From Chitinophaga deserti (GTDB taxonomy: Bacteria; Bacteroidota; Bacteroidia; Chitinophagales; Chitinophagaceae): a DNA stretch of 64,000 bases. Both the position numbers and the translations under genes were made by a program. The stretch is from NCBI RefSeq assembly GCF_003149455.1, contig NZ_QFFK01000001.1, forward strand, positions 62,001 to 126,000, in the 5' to 3' direction. Positions 53,360 through 63,258 of this stretch are shown here, one piece after another. The notes under the pieces are model-generated. The model did not search any database. It saw nothing but the letters and a program-made list of their open reading frames with translations, and was not told the DNA's origin. The first letter of the stretch is position 1. Every line of letters begins with the position of its first letter.

Positions 53360-55576
53360 TTATATTTTGGACAACTTCAGGCGTAGACTGTTACTCACTA
53401 CCGATACAGAACTCATGGCCATGGCCGCACCTGCCAGCATGGGATCGAGAGAGAAGCCGGTGATGGGAATCAATACACCTGCTGCCACCGGGATGCCTAT
53501 GATGTTGTAAATAAAGGCCCAGAAAAGGTTCTGGCGGATGGTGCGCACTGTTTTCCGGGAGAGGCTGATCGCTTTGGGGATCTGCCTGAGGTCGGAAGAA
53601 ATGAGCGTCATCATGGCTACGTCCATCGCAATATCCGTTCCTTTACCCATGGCGATGCTCACATCTGCCTGTGCAAGCGCGTGACTGTCGTTGATACCAT
53701 CGCCAACCATGGCTACCACTTTACCTTGCTGCTGCAGCGTTTTCACAAAGTCGGCCTTATCGCTGGGCATAAGCCCTGCTTTCACGTGCTTAATCCCGGT
53801 TTCCGCGGCTACTGCGGCGGCGGTGCGGGAATTGTCGCCCGTGAGCATCCATACTTCGATACCCATGTCCTGCAGGCGTTTAATGGCTTCGGCAGAACCC
53901 GCTTTGATCTTATCAGCGATGGCTACTACGGCGAGTGCTTTTTGTTCGTCGGAAAACCAGATTACGGTATAAGCTGCATTCAGCCATGTTTCCGCGGTTT
54001 TCTTCAGTGAATCCGCAATGCGGACGCCATTTTCTTCCAGTAGCTGCTGGTTACCGGCATAAAATCCTTTCCCCAGTGCTTTCCCTTTCACACCTCGGCC
54101 GGTCACGCTTTCGAAATGTTGCAGCTTTTCGGGTGTAATGCCCTGCAGCTGTTTCACTACGGCCTCTGCCAGCGGATGTTCTGATTCACGTTCCAATGCC
54201 AGCAGGGTACCGGAATACATGAGCCTGTCTTCTTCAGAAAGCCATTCCTGGCCGGTTACGGCGGGCTTACCTTCTGTGATGGTGCCGGTTTTATCGAGGA
54301 TCAATGCCTGAATGCGATATGCTTTTTCGAGGCTTTCCGCGTCTTTAATAAGTATCCCGTTTTCCGCTCCTTTACCCATGCCTACCATAATGGCGGTTGG
54401 CGTGGCAAGGCCCAGCGCACAGGGACAAGCAATTACGAGTACGGTTACCAGTGCCAGCAGCCCCTGGGTAAGACCATTCTCGCCACCCCAGATGAGCCAT
54501 GCGGCAAAGGCCAGCAGTGCGATACCGATTACCACCGGTACAAAGATGCCTGCTACTTTATCGACCAGCTTTTGCACGGGGGCTTTAGAGCCCTGCGCTT
54601 CCTGTACCTTGCGGATGATCTGCGCCAGCAGGGTGGTACCGCCCACCTGCGCGGCTTTCAGCCGGAAGCTGCCTTTCTGGTTCAGCGTACCGGCGAATAC
54701 TTCGGAACCCTGCTCTTTGGATACTGCCACCGGTTCGCCGGTGATCATACTTTCGTCTACGTAAGATTTACCTGCGATCACTTCCCCGTCTACCGGCACC
54801 TGTTCTCCGGGCTTTACGAGCAGCACATCGCCAACCTGTACATCGGCGAGGGGTACTACAGTTTCTTCGCCGTTAGCGGCAACACGCACCACGGTATTAG
54901 GCTGCAGGCCCATCAGTTTCTTAATGGCGGAGGAAGTGGAGGCTTTTGCTCTTTCTTCCAGCAGTTTGCCGAGGAGGATGAAGGCGATTACCACGGCGGC
55001 GGCCTCGAAGTACACATGTGCGTGCAGGCCGCGGCTATGCCAGAAATCAGGGTTGAGGGTGTTAAATACGCTGAATAGGTAAGCGATACCGGTACTGAGG
55101 GCTACGAGGGTATCCATATTAGCTTTCCCCATGCGCGCCTGCTTCCAGGCGTTGATGAAGAAGTGCCTTCCCAGCACGAGAACAACCGGTGTGGCGAGTG
55201 CCCACATGATCCAGTTGCCGTATGGCATGTCCATGAAGAACATCCCGATCACCACAAGGGGCAATGAAAAGATCACGGCCCAGATGGTGCGTTGTTTGAG
55301 GTTTTGGTAATGATGGCGCTGGTGGTCTTCCAGGCCTGATTCCATATTTTCGGTCAGCAGGTCGTATCCTACGGATTGAATTGCTTTCTTCCATGCTGCG
55401 GGATCAGCTTCACCGGGTACGTATTCTACCAGCACAGAGCTGCTGGCGAAGTTTACGGCGGCAGATACTACATCCGGCTGGGCCTGGAGCATGCTTTCCA
55501 CGGAGCCGGCGCAGGCTGCGCAGCTCATGCCGGTTACCGGGAAGCTTGTTTTGACCGTCTGTTCCATTGTTTCCAT
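53360..55576 (-). CDS. copA: Cu+-exporting P1B-type ATPase
   Basis: A 738-residue inner-membrane ATPase. One HMA domain with GMSCAACAGSV (Cys at about 19 and 22); membrane helices from about 90; the CPC transport site in ACPCALGLATP; actuator segment with TGEP in MITGEPVAV; phosphorylation site DKTGT; nucleotide-binding HP in SEHPLAEA; and hinge GDGINDSHAL. Exports Cu+ to the periplasm, protecting against copper. M4 is an alternative start. First gene of a two-gene unit with the CopZ-like chaperone. Silver could also be handled. Confidence 0.94.
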   Translation of the reverse strand: METMEQTVKTSFPVTGMSCAACAGSVESMLQAQPDVVSAAVNFASSSVLVEYVPGEADPAAWKKAIQSVGYDLLTENMESGLEDHQRHHYQNLKQRTIWAVIFSLPLVVIGMFFMDMPYGNWIMWALATPVVLVLGRHFFINAWKQARMGKANMDTLVALSTGIAYLFSVFNTLNPDFWHSRGLHAHVYFEAAAVVIAFILLGKLLEERAKASTSSAIKKLMGLQPNTVVRVAANGEETVVPLADVQVGDVLLVKPGEQVPVDGEVIAGKSYVDESMITGEPVAVSKEQGSEVFAGTLNQKGSFRLKAAQVGGTTLLAQIIRKVQEAQGSKAPVQKLVDKVAGIFVPVVIGIALLAFAAWLIWGGENGLTQGLLALVTVLVIACPCALGLATPTAIMVGMGKGAENGILIKDAESLEKAYRIQALILDKTGTITEGKPAVTGQEWLSEEDRLMYSGTLLALERESEHPLAEAVVKQLQGITPEKLQHFESVTGRGVKGKALGKGFYAGNQQLLEENGVRIADSLKKTAETWLNAAYTVIWFSDEQKALAVVAIADKIKAGSAEAIKRLQDMGIEVWMLTGDNSRTAAAVAAETGIKHVKAGLMPSDKADFVKTLQQQGKVVAMVGDGINDSHALAQADVSIAMGKGTDIAMDVAMMTLISSDLRQIPKAISLSRKTVRTIRQNLFWAFIYNIIGIPVAAGVLIPITGFSLDPMLAGAAMAMSSVSVVSNSLRLKLSKI

Positions 55577-55649
55577 GTTATGTTTCCTTTAGAGGATACA
55601 AAGGTCGGAAGGAACACCCGGCGGGGCATTATAGAATTCAGGGAAAGAT

Positions 55650-57887
55650 TTACATCATTTTCTGCTGGTCGCCTTTTACGCGGAAAAGGGCCGTTGTACG
55701 GCGTGGATTACCCACTACCCATACCACATCCCCCGTTTCGAGGCGCATATCGGAAATAGGATTCAGGATACGCTCGTTTCCACGCTCCACACCTACCACC
55801 ATACTGTGCGCCAGTTCCCGGATACCGGATTCACGGATGGTTTTACCGTTCACGCCAGACCCTTCCAGCACTTCATAACGGCGCAACTGTACTTCTGAAC
55901 GGGTATACTGTGGATGCGGCTCGTGATGCTCTATAAACTGGCGGAAGGCTTCTATCTGCTGATCGGTTCCGATTACCTGCAGGCGGTCGCCCGGAAAGAG
56001 GCGCTCGTTTTTCGGGGGGATGGGAATAAGCCTTTCTCCCCTTTCGATCACGGCGATGTTTACACCGTACTTTTCACGGAAGCCCAGCTGTTCGAGGGTT
56101 TTACCTACGCCATTCCAGTCGGCATGCACATTAAAAGAGGCGAGGTGGGCATCCCATGGTGCCAATACCGGCCTGCGTGCTGCTTCTGCAGTTTCGCGGG
56201 CATTGAAGTTGGAGAGGAAACGCGCTTCGAGGCGGTCGTAGAAGGTCTGGATCCTGCGGTTCATAATCAGCAGCACCCCTGTAATGAGGGCGGTGGCGGT
56301 TAAGGCCACGGTAAAGGAGAAAAAACGGTCCAGCATAAAGCCTACAAGGAATACCGCGAGACCTATACGGACAGTACGGAAAAGCGTAAGCGGGCCTTTA
56401 TACCGGTTCTGCGACCACAGGTTGGCGAACGCCTTGGGTTGTATCTGCCTTACCGCCAGCGCCCAGAGGAAGGGCAGCATAGCGAGGAAAGTAATAGCTG
56501 CGGTCACCATTTTACCCCATCTGTCGCCAATAAAGCCGTTTGCAAAAGGTAGTACGTATATGGACGACAGCAGTCCCAGCGCCAGAATGATCACGGAGAA
56601 CACCATGGCATTGAGCACATATCCCTTGAAAAGCACCTGCCAGTCAGACGCCTGGGAGATCGTTTGCGCACCGGTACTATACCGGGCGAGGGATGACTTC
56701 CATTTTTCAGGAATGTATTTATCGAGCCAGTTGTAGAAAGGATCGGCTACTTTGATCATGTAGGGCGTGGTAAACGTGGTAACTGCAGATACCGCCACGG
56801 CAATGGGATACAGGAAATCGCTCGTTACATTAAGGTCGCGGCCCAGGATGGCGATGATGAAGGAAAACTCCCCTATCTGCGCCAGGCTCATACCTGCTTT
56901 CACGGAAGTTTTCAGCGGCTGCCCGGATATTACCGCGCCCAGCGTGGTGCTGAAGGTTTTGCCGAACAGTGTTAATAAGGTGATAATAATTACAGGAACA
57001 ATATAGATCTGCAGCATGCCGGGATCTATCAGCATACCGATGGATACGAAGAAGATGGCGCCAAACAGGTCTTTAACCGATTTGATGAGGTGTTCTATCT
57101 TTTCCGCCTGTGTGGTTTCAGCAAGGATGGAGCCCATTATAAAGGCCCCCAGTGCCGGAGAGAATCCCACTTTTACTGCCAGTACCACCATCAGGAGGCA
57201 CAGCGCAATAGAGGTTACCAGCAGGGTTTCTTCACTCATCAGCTTCTTCGTCTTCTTCAATAATGTAGGGATGAAAAAGATACCGCCGATGAACCACAGC
57301 ACGAGGAAGAACACGAGTTTCACCACGGCCATGAGCATTTCCGAACCGGCAAACTGCTGACTTACGGCAAGGGTGGAAAGCAATACCAACAATACGATGG
57401 CAATAAGATCTTCTACTACGAGGATACCGAAAACCAGTCCTGCGAACTTCTGCCCTTTCACGCCCAGTTCTTCAAATGCCCGGATGATAATGGTGGTGGA
57501 AGAAACGGATAATACACCGCCGAGGAAAATGGAATCCATGGTGTTCCAGCCCATGAGCTGCCCGGCTACATAACCGAAGCCCAGCATCACGGCCACTTCC
57601 ACAAATGCGGTGATCCCCGCACTGCCTCCCACTTTCATCAGCTTCTTGAAACTGAATTCAAGACCCAGACTAAATAACAGGAAGATCACCCCTATTTCTG
57701 ACCAAACCTTGATATTGCCCTCTTCCTGCACCGTAGGGAACAGGTGGAAGTAAGGCCCTACCAGGATACCTGCAATAAGGTAGCCCAGTACCAGTGGTTG
57801 TTTAAGTGCTTTGAATATTAATGTGGTTACAGCCGCTGCGCCCAGGATCAGGGCAAGGTCTACAATCAGGTTCGGAAAATGGCCCAT
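55650..57887 (-). CDS. CPA2-family cation:proton antiporter with RCK-C type C-terminus
   Basis: A 745-residue membrane protein. The first 400 residues form the CPA2 transport core (LGYLIAGILVGPYFHLFP, SLGLEFSFKKL, VLSVSSTTIIIRAFEELGVKG, GILVVEDLIAIVLL, GAFIMGSILAETTQAEKIEH). A second membrane block follows about 430-570, then a cytosolic part with two TrkA-C-like units (about 600-670 and 680-740; NERLFPGDRLQVIGTD and LETGDVVWVVGNPRRT). The Rossmann-type TrkA-N domain usual in KefB/KefC is not visible. Likely exchanges K+ or Na+ for protons. Confidence 0.88.
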   Translation of the reverse strand: MGHFPNLIVDLALILGAAAVTTLIFKALKQPLVLGYLIAGILVGPYFHLFPTVQEEGNIKVWSEIGVIFLLFSLGLEFSFKKLMKVGGSAGITAFVEVAVMLGFGYVAGQLMGWNTMDSIFLGGVLSVSSTTIIIRAFEELGVKGQKFAGLVFGILVVEDLIAIVLLVLLSTLAVSQQFAGSEMLMAVVKLVFFLVLWFIGGIFFIPTLLKKTKKLMSEETLLVTSIALCLLMVVLAVKVGFSPALGAFIMGSILAETTQAEKIEHLIKSVKDLFGAIFFVSIGMLIDPGMLQIYIVPVIIITLLTLFGKTFSTTLGAVISGQPLKTSVKAGMSLAQIGEFSFIIAILGRDLNVTSDFLYPIAVAVSAVTTFTTPYMIKVADPFYNWLDKYIPEKWKSSLARYSTGAQTISQASDWQVLFKGYVLNAMVFSVIILALGLLSSIYVLPFANGFIGDRWGKMVTAAITFLAMLPFLWALAVRQIQPKAFANLWSQNRYKGPLTLFRTVRIGLAVFLVGFMLDRFFSFTVALTATALITGVLLIMNRRIQTFYDRLEARFLSNFNARETAEAARRPVLAPWDAHLASFNVHADWNGVGKTLEQLGFREKYGVNIAVIERGERLIPIPPKNERLFPGDRLQVIGTDQQIEAFRQFIEHHEPHPQYTRSEVQLRRYEVLEGSGVNGKTIRESGIRELAHSMVVGVERGNERILNPISDMRLETGDVVWVVGNPRRTTALFRVKGDQQKMM

Positions 57888-57970
57888 ACGCTCGTCTTAT
57901 GTTAGTTTCTTTTGTTATCTGAGTATGGCTAAAATAGGAAAAAAAGACGGCAGATGGGAGTCTAAACAAA

Positions 57971-58004
57971 ACGGGGAACGCGCCCCTATGGCTACATTCC
58001 CCGT
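57971..58004 (-). terminator. Terminator of the uronate operon
   Basis: Eight-bp stem ACGGGGAA / TTCCCCGT with an 18-base loop; the minus strand continues TTTTGTTTAGA. About 30 bases past the GH88 stop codon. Confidence 0.7.
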
Positions 58005-58035
58005 CCAGAAAGGCTATTCGCCTATAAATAAAATA

Positions 58036-59223
58036 TTAACGGCCTCCCCACTTCTGATAGCGGAGCAACGCTTCGAGATAGTAATAATCGGCGTAAGAAA
58101 GCGGCACTTCCAGTTCGGACTTACCCGGCACCGAACCCGTGCTGTGCATGAGGATGAAGTGATTGTTGGCACCTTCTTTTGCACGGTATGCATCGCTGCT
58201 GAGGCTCACCAATGCATCCGCACCGGCATTCCAGTAGCGTTTAGACTCCGCTTTATCCACATACCGGCTCAGTTCCAGCAGTGCGGAACTCATTACTGCG
58301 GCGGCGGAAGCATCGCGGATGGCGTTGGGTATCTCCGGTGCGTCGTAGTCGTAATAAGGTACGAGGTCGGCCGGCATGTTGGGATGGTTGAGCATGTAAT
58401 CCGCGATGTGGCGCGCCTGATCGAGGTAGGTACGGTCTTTCGTTTCGCGGTACATCATGGTATATCCATACAGCCCCCATGCCTGTCCCCGGCTCCAGGC
58501 CGAGGCATCGGAGTGGCCCTGGTGCGTCTTCTTCGCAAATACCTGACCGGTGGCGGTGTCGTAATCAATAACGTGGTAGGAGCTGTAATCTTCCCGGAAG
58601 TGATTCTTTAATGTGGTATTGGCATGCTCCACGGCAATGCGGGCAAAGTTGGGATCTTTACTTTCGCGGGCGGCCCACATGAGCATTTCGAGGTTCATCA
58701 TATTGTCGATGATCACAGGGCACTTCCAACCGGCATGGTCCCAACTGCGGATGGCCTGAATGGAAGGCTTATACCGTTTGATGAGCGATGCGGAGCTGGT
58801 AAGCAGGATGCTGCGGGCGGCAGTATCCTTCGTAAGCCGCAGGTCGTTACCGAAGCTGCAATACATGAGGAACCCGAGATCGTGGGTATTGGTGCGGTAC
58901 TGATTGGGCAAAAGATTTTCCTGGCGCTTTTCTGCTTCTGCCCGGAAAGCCGGATCGCCGGTGGCTTCGAAGAGGTACCAGCAGGAGCCTGGGTAGAAGC
59001 CGGCCGTCCACCAGTTATACTTCGCAGTCATCATACTGCCGTCTTTGTTAGTGGAACGGGGGAAGAGAGAATCGGGTACTGCCGTCATCATCCCTTTGTA
59101 TTGCCTTGCGGAAAAATCGAGGCTTTCCTTCACAAGGGCTTTCATCTCTTTTTTGCTCACCTTCGTTTGTGCGAAGGCGGTGGTGGAACTGGTAATGAGT
59201 AATGCTAAGACAAGTCGTTTCAT
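58036..59223 (-). CDS. GH88 unsaturated glucuronyl hydrolase, secreted
   Basis: A 395-residue enzyme; start at MKRLVLALL, giving a signal peptide ending AFAQ (the longer frame overlaps the lacI stop). Conserved GH88 elements: NTHDLGFLMYCSFG, CPVIIDNMMN and SAWSRGQAWGLYGYTMMY, with both catalytic-type Asp residues. It removes 4,5-unsaturated glucuronic or galacturonic acid from lyase products. It is a paralogue of the GH88 gene at 25-26 kb. Last gene of a five-gene operon, 7 bases after lacI. Confidence 0.92.
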   Translation of the reverse strand: MKRLVLALLITSSTTAFAQTKVSKKEMKALVKESLDFSARQYKGMMTAVPDSLFPRSTNKDGSMMTAKYNWWTAGFYPGSCWYLFEATGDPAFRAEAEKRQENLLPNQYRTNTHDLGFLMYCSFGNDLRLTKDTAARSILLTSSASLIKRYKPSIQAIRSWDHAGWKCPVIIDNMMNLEMLMWAARESKDPNFARIAVEHANTTLKNHFREDYSSYHVIDYDTATGQVFAKKTHQGHSDASAWSRGQAWGLYGYTMMYRETKDRTYLDQARHIADYMLNHPNMPADLVPYYDYDAPEIPNAIRDASAAAVMSSALLELSRYVDKAESKRYWNAGADALVSLSSDAYRAKEGANNHFILMHSTGSVPGKSELEVPLSYADYYYLEALLRYQKWGGR

Positions 59224-59230
59224 AAGTGGA

Positions 59231-60274
59231 TCATTTTTTCTTTTTCGGCGATCCCACACTCGACTCCCGTTTGATCAGCTGAATGGGCACGATCTCCTGG
59301 GGATGCCGGTAAGAATTGGGATGCCTGTTTTGTATCAGGTCCATCAGTGCGGCTACCACCCTTTCGCCCATAGTGGCGGAAAACTGGTCTACCGATGTAA
59401 TGGAAGGGGTCACGATCTCGGTTCGCGGATCATTGGAGTATCCCACAATCTTCACATCTTCCGGAACACGGATACCCTGCTTCCTGCAATATTCCAGGAT
59501 GGTGATGGCCGTAGTATCGTTGGTAGCGAAAACACCATCGGGGTAAGGCTGCTGTGCGAAGATCTTCTCGGCAGTGGCCAATGCGTTCTCACGCGTTAGT
59601 TCGTGGAAGAAAACGCGTGGCTTTTTGTATGGCAGCTTGTGCTTTGAAAGGGCATCTTTATACCCCGCCAGCCTTTCCTTATACAGGTTACAGGTGAGCG
59701 GACCGGATATATGCACGATATCGCGGCAGCCCTGTTCGATGAGGTGCTCCGTGGCAGTGTAGCCTCCCAGGAAATCATCTCCCTTGATCACTTTGGCCTG
59801 GTAATCTTTCGGCGTGCGGTCAAAGAAAACAACGGGGATATTGTGCTGTTTGAAAATGTCGAAGTGGGAGAAGTCTGTCGTGGAAAGGGTGGCGGAAACC
59901 GCCAGTCCGTCGACGCGCGCGGAATACAGGGTGTTCACCAGTTCCTGTTCCTGCTCCAGTGAATCGTTGCTCTGGCAGATGATGAGGTGGTAACCATATT
60001 CCTGCAGTTTGTTCTGCACCACGGTGGTGATGGCTGCGGGGAAGAACATGGAGATCCGTGGGATGATGAGCCCGATGGTCTTGCTTTTGTTATTCCGCAA
60101 GCCCGCCGCCATGGCATTTGGCCGGTAGCCAAGCTTCCGGGCCATCTTCTTAACTTTTTCCTTTGTTTTGGCGCTGATGTTGGGATGATCATTCAGTGCG
60201 CGGGAAACGGTGGATACGGAGAGCCCCAGCTCTTCAGCGATATCAACGATGGTTTTTTCAGAACGTGCGGACAT
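59231..60274 (-). CDS. LacI-family regulator of the uronate operon
   Basis: A 347-residue regulator: helix-turn-helix IVDIAEELGLSVSTVSRALND and hinge KLGYRPNAMAAGLRNNKSKTIGL, then the sugar-binding sensor (LYSARVDGLAVSATLST, VVFFDRTPKDYQAKVIKGDD, FATNDTTAITILEYCRKQGIRVPEDV, PSITSVDQFSATMGE). It is encoded inside the operon, 15 bases after kduD and before GH88, so it is probably autoregulated. A candidate operator for it is the TGCAATCGTTTGCA site upstream of the other GH88 gene, but this is a guess. Confidence 0.92.
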   Translation of the reverse strand: MSARSEKTIVDIAEELGLSVSTVSRALNDHPNISAKTKEKVKKMARKLGYRPNAMAAGLRNNKSKTIGLIIPRISMFFPAAITTVVQNKLQEYGYHLIICQSNDSLEQEQELVNTLYSARVDGLAVSATLSTTDFSHFDIFKQHNIPVVFFDRTPKDYQAKVIKGDDFLGGYTATEHLIEQGCRDIVHISGPLTCNLYKERLAGYKDALSKHKLPYKKPRVFFHELTRENALATAEKIFAQQPYPDGVFATNDTTAITILEYCRKQGIRVPEDVKIVGYSNDPRTEIVTPSITSVDQFSATMGERVVAALMDLIQNRHPNSYRHPQEIVPIQLIKRESSVGSPKKKK

Positions 60275-60289
60275 ACAATTATATTGATT

Positions 60290-61060
60290 TTAACGGCCCA
60301 TCCAGCCCCCGTCTACCGTCATTACCGTACCATGCATATAGGAGGAAGCTTCCGATGCCAGGAATACTACGGGGCCTTTAAAATCTTCCGGCTCTCCCCA
60401 GCGCGCGGCCGGTATACGTTCCAGGATACCCTGGCTCCGTTTTTCATCGGCCCGCAGTGCTGCGGTATTGTCGGTGGAGATATACCCCGGCGCAATGGCG
60501 TTTACATTAACACCGCGGTGCGCCCATTCATTGGCGAATGCTTTCGTCAGCTGTCCTACCGCGCCCTTACTGGCCGCGTACCCCGGCACATTGATGCCGC
60601 CCTGGAATGTGAGGAGCGATGCGGTGAAGATCACTTTCCCGCTGCCTCTTTCCAGCATTTGCTTCCCTATTTCCCGGGTGAGGATGAACTGCGCCGTCTG
60701 ATTGATGGCGATCACCTCGTCCCAGTATTCGTCCGGATGCTCTGCTGCGGGCTTGCGCATAATGGTGCCTGCATTGTTCACAAGTATGTCGATAACCGGA
60801 AAGTCCTGCCGGACTGCCGCAATAAATGTATACAAAGCATCCCGGTTCCCAAAATCGCATTGGTAAGCTTTGAACTTACGGCCGGTAGCCGTTACGGCTT
60901 TTTCCACGTCGCTTCCGGTCAGCTCCAGGGAGGCCGATACCCCGATCACGTCTGCTCCGGCTTCCGCCAGTGCTTCGGCCATCGCTTTACCTATTCCCCG
61001 CTTACAGCCGGTTACGAGAGCAGTTTTGCCTTTAAGGCTGAACTTGTCAAATATGGACAT
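60290..61060 (-). CDS. kduD: 2-deoxy-D-gluconate 3-dehydrogenase (KduD-type SDR)
   Basis: A 256-residue short-chain dehydrogenase. NAD-binding Gly motif VTGCKRGIGKAM (about 17-28), active-site Ser in FTASLLTFQGG, and YAASK catalytic Tyr/Lys near 155-159, followed by NVNAIAPGYISTDNTAALRADEKRS, which matches KduD closely. In the uronate route it reduces 2,5-diketo-3-deoxygluconate to 2-keto-3-deoxygluconate. It follows the GH105 gene by 18 bases and kduI lies upstream, as expected. Confidence 0.9.
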   Translation of the reverse strand: MSIFDKFSLKGKTALVTGCKRGIGKAMAEALAEAGADVIGVSASLELTGSDVEKAVTATGRKFKAYQCDFGNRDALYTFIAAVRQDFPVIDILVNNAGTIMRKPAAEHPDEYWDEVIAINQTAQFILTREIGKQMLERGSGKVIFTASLLTFQGGINVPGYAASKGAVGQLTKAFANEWAHRGVNVNAIAPGYISTDNTAALRADEKRSQGILERIPAARWGEPEDFKGPVVFLASEASSYMHGTVMTVDGGWMGR

Positions 61061-61078
61061 AATGCCTGTTTTTCAAAT

Positions 61079-63256
61079 TTAATAAATCCGTACCTGAACG
61101 GGCTGCTTCAGCCGCTGTGCCTGCTCCCGCAGGTATTGGAACCATTCTCCGGAAGAAGTGATAAGTCCCGCTTTATCCCAGGCGCCGCCTGTGTAATACA
61201 CTACTTTATTATCTTTCCCGGTTGGCACCATGGAAAGCAGATGCCCTTTTTCCATGGCCATCTCTTTCACCGGTGTTGCCATTACCACACCGATGCCGGT
61301 GGTACCGTCTTTCGCAGAGGCAGGTTCCCAGTAGCCCATCACCCCGTCTTTCTCACCGAAATATTCCGTTCCCGGCGCGGATCTTTTTACAATCCCCACA
61401 GCTGCCGTAAGCGGTGCGGTATAGGTAACTTCCATACGTGACAGCTGCGCATGTGCGTCAATAGACACTCTTTTTGTAACACTCACCTGCTGCCCGTTCA
61501 CGTTCCATGGCTCGTATCCCAGCTCGAAGGTGGTGCGGAGCGCGCCGCTGTCGAGCATGCGATGGGAAACGTAGTTGCGGGAATACCAGATGCTGTCTTT
61601 CGTATAAGGTGCGATGCCGCCGGCTCCGAGGGTAAAGCCTACGCTGTAACCGTCGAGCCCTTCGCCTTCGTCTTTATGATAATTGGTGCGTTTGTACCAG
61701 CTGTTGACGATCATCTTTTCCGTACGTTTATTCCAGAAGTCGACCCCGTAAGCGTTGTGTTTGGGCTGTGCTTCGAGGGCACGGCCGTACATACGGAAGC
61801 CTACGCGGTTGTTTTCCCAGGCAAAATCATCGAGGCGTTCTGCAATGAAGCGTCCGTAGGTTTTCGTTTCAACGGGCGCCGGCATGCCTTCCGTGAAAGT
61901 AAGTACAGCCTTTGCGCCGGGTGCCAATGGAGCATCCAGCAGGATCTTCACGGGTTGTTTACCGCCTTCGGTGATAAGCTGATAAGCGATTTCTTTACCA
62001 GTAACAGCGTTGATGATCCTGAAATGCCCTTTGCGGAGGGGCTTCCACTTTGCAGCAACCGCGGCGTAGTCCAGCTCCACCAGTCCGCCGGAAGCTCCTG
62101 CGGGGTTATGCAATTCCACGGTAATGGGGAACTTCTGTTCTGCCAGCGTCATTTTCAGCAATTCGGTACCGGCGAGCAGGAAGGCTCCAACGCCATACAC
62201 CTCTGTATCGTCGAAAGTAGTTTTACCGGGAGAGTCTGCTATCTTTTGTACAAAACCCAGCTTGCCGTCGGTATGCACGCTGGACTGCAGCGCATTCCAT
62301 GCTTTTACCATCACGGGGCGGAAGTCTTTCTTCGGGAGCAGTCCGTTGTTTACGCCCCAAGCCATGGCATAGAGGAAAAACCCGGTGCCGGAAGTTTCCT
62401 TCGAGGGGTAATTGTCCATATCCAGCAGGGCGGCATGCCAGGTGCCATCTGCATGCTGCAGGGCGGCCAGGCGGGTAGCCATTTCTTTAAACTGCTTTTC
62501 GAAAGCAGGCCGCGAGGGATGGTTTGCGGGCATATTACTGAGCATGCGTACGAGGCCGCCCATTACCCAGCCATTGCCACGGCTCCAGAACACGGAGTTA
62601 CCGTTGCTTTCTTTTTTATCGAAGTAACGCGCGTCGCGGTAGTACAGGCGTTCGTTTTTATTGTACAGGTAGTCTGATGTTTTCCACCAGAGCTTCACGG
62701 CAGTTTCGAGGTAAGAAGGGTCGCCGGTGGCGGTGGAAAGGTACGCCAGGGCCGGGGGGCCCATAAAGAGTGCGTCGCACCAGGCCCACTCGCGCATATG
62801 GATATGGTTCTTCCATTCGAGGGATTCGTCGTGCGGCAGGCGGCCGATGCTGTCGGCCAGTGAGCGCCAGCGGCGTATCATGGCTTCCTCTCCGTATATG
62901 CGGTATAGTTGGGAATAGAGCTGGCCTACGCAATAATCGTCGGCAAACAGCCTGCGCGGACCGGTATTCCAACCGTTATCTTCCGAAATGCGGAGCAGGC
63001 GTTCCATATTCACCGGGTCGTTGGCGATTTCTGCAAAGGAGAAGGCGCCTGCATAGAGGGCGCCGTTGGTCCAGTCCCATTTAGACCATGTCCAGCCTTT
63101 GCGTTCCAGGTTTTTGAACTGCCAGTCGTTTACCTTTTTCATATACGTGAAAATGGTATCGGGTACCAGCCTTTCCTGTGCGCATACAGGCATGGCTATT
63201 CCGGCGCTGATGATGCCGGCGAGGCACCATTTCTTCCAGTTAGTGATCATATCCAT
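61079..63256 (-). CDS. GH105 - DUF4861 fusion, secreted unsaturated uronyl hydrolase
   Basis: A 725-residue protein starting at MDMITNWKKW, followed by a signal peptide (cut near VCAQ); an upstream frame overlaps kduI. N-terminal GH105 domain (about 30-390): WTNGALYAGAFSFAEI, HIHMREWAWCDALFMGPPALAYL, SVFWSRGNGWVMGGLVRML and ETSGTGFFLYAMAWGVN. C-terminal DUF4861 domain (about 400-725) with NNRVGFRMYGRALE and YGVDFWNKRTEKMIVNSWY. Removes unsaturated uronic acid from rhamnogalacturonan-type oligosaccharides. Two bases after the kduI stop. Confidence 0.9.
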   Translation of the reverse strand: MDMITNWKKWCLAGIISAGIAMPVCAQERLVPDTIFTYMKKVNDWQFKNLERKGWTWSKWDWTNGALYAGAFSFAEIANDPVNMERLLRISEDNGWNTGPRRLFADDYCVGQLYSQLYRIYGEEAMIRRWRSLADSIGRLPHDESLEWKNHIHMREWAWCDALFMGPPALAYLSTATGDPSYLETAVKLWWKTSDYLYNKNERLYYRDARYFDKKESNGNSVFWSRGNGWVMGGLVRMLSNMPANHPSRPAFEKQFKEMATRLAALQHADGTWHAALLDMDNYPSKETSGTGFFLYAMAWGVNNGLLPKKDFRPVMVKAWNALQSSVHTDGKLGFVQKIADSPGKTTFDDTEVYGVGAFLLAGTELLKMTLAEQKFPITVELHNPAGASGGLVELDYAAVAAKWKPLRKGHFRIINAVTGKEIAYQLITEGGKQPVKILLDAPLAPGAKAVLTFTEGMPAPVETKTYGRFIAERLDDFAWENNRVGFRMYGRALEAQPKHNAYGVDFWNKRTEKMIVNSWYKRTNYHKDEGEGLDGYSVGFTLGAGGIAPYTKDSIWYSRNYVSHRMLDSGALRTTFELGYEPWNVNGQQVSVTKRVSIDAHAQLSRMEVTYTAPLTAAVGIVKRSAPGTEYFGEKDGVMGYWEPASAKDGTTGIGVVMATPVKEMAMEKGHLLSMVPTGKDNKVVYYTGGAWDKAGLITSSGEWFQYLREQAQRLKQPVQVRIY

Positions 63257-63258
63257 GA

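Noticed and set aside
59987..61441. Plus-strand frame of 484 codons
   Set aside because: Spans three minus-strand genes (lacI, kduD and GH105) and has no domain; shadow of GC-rich genes.
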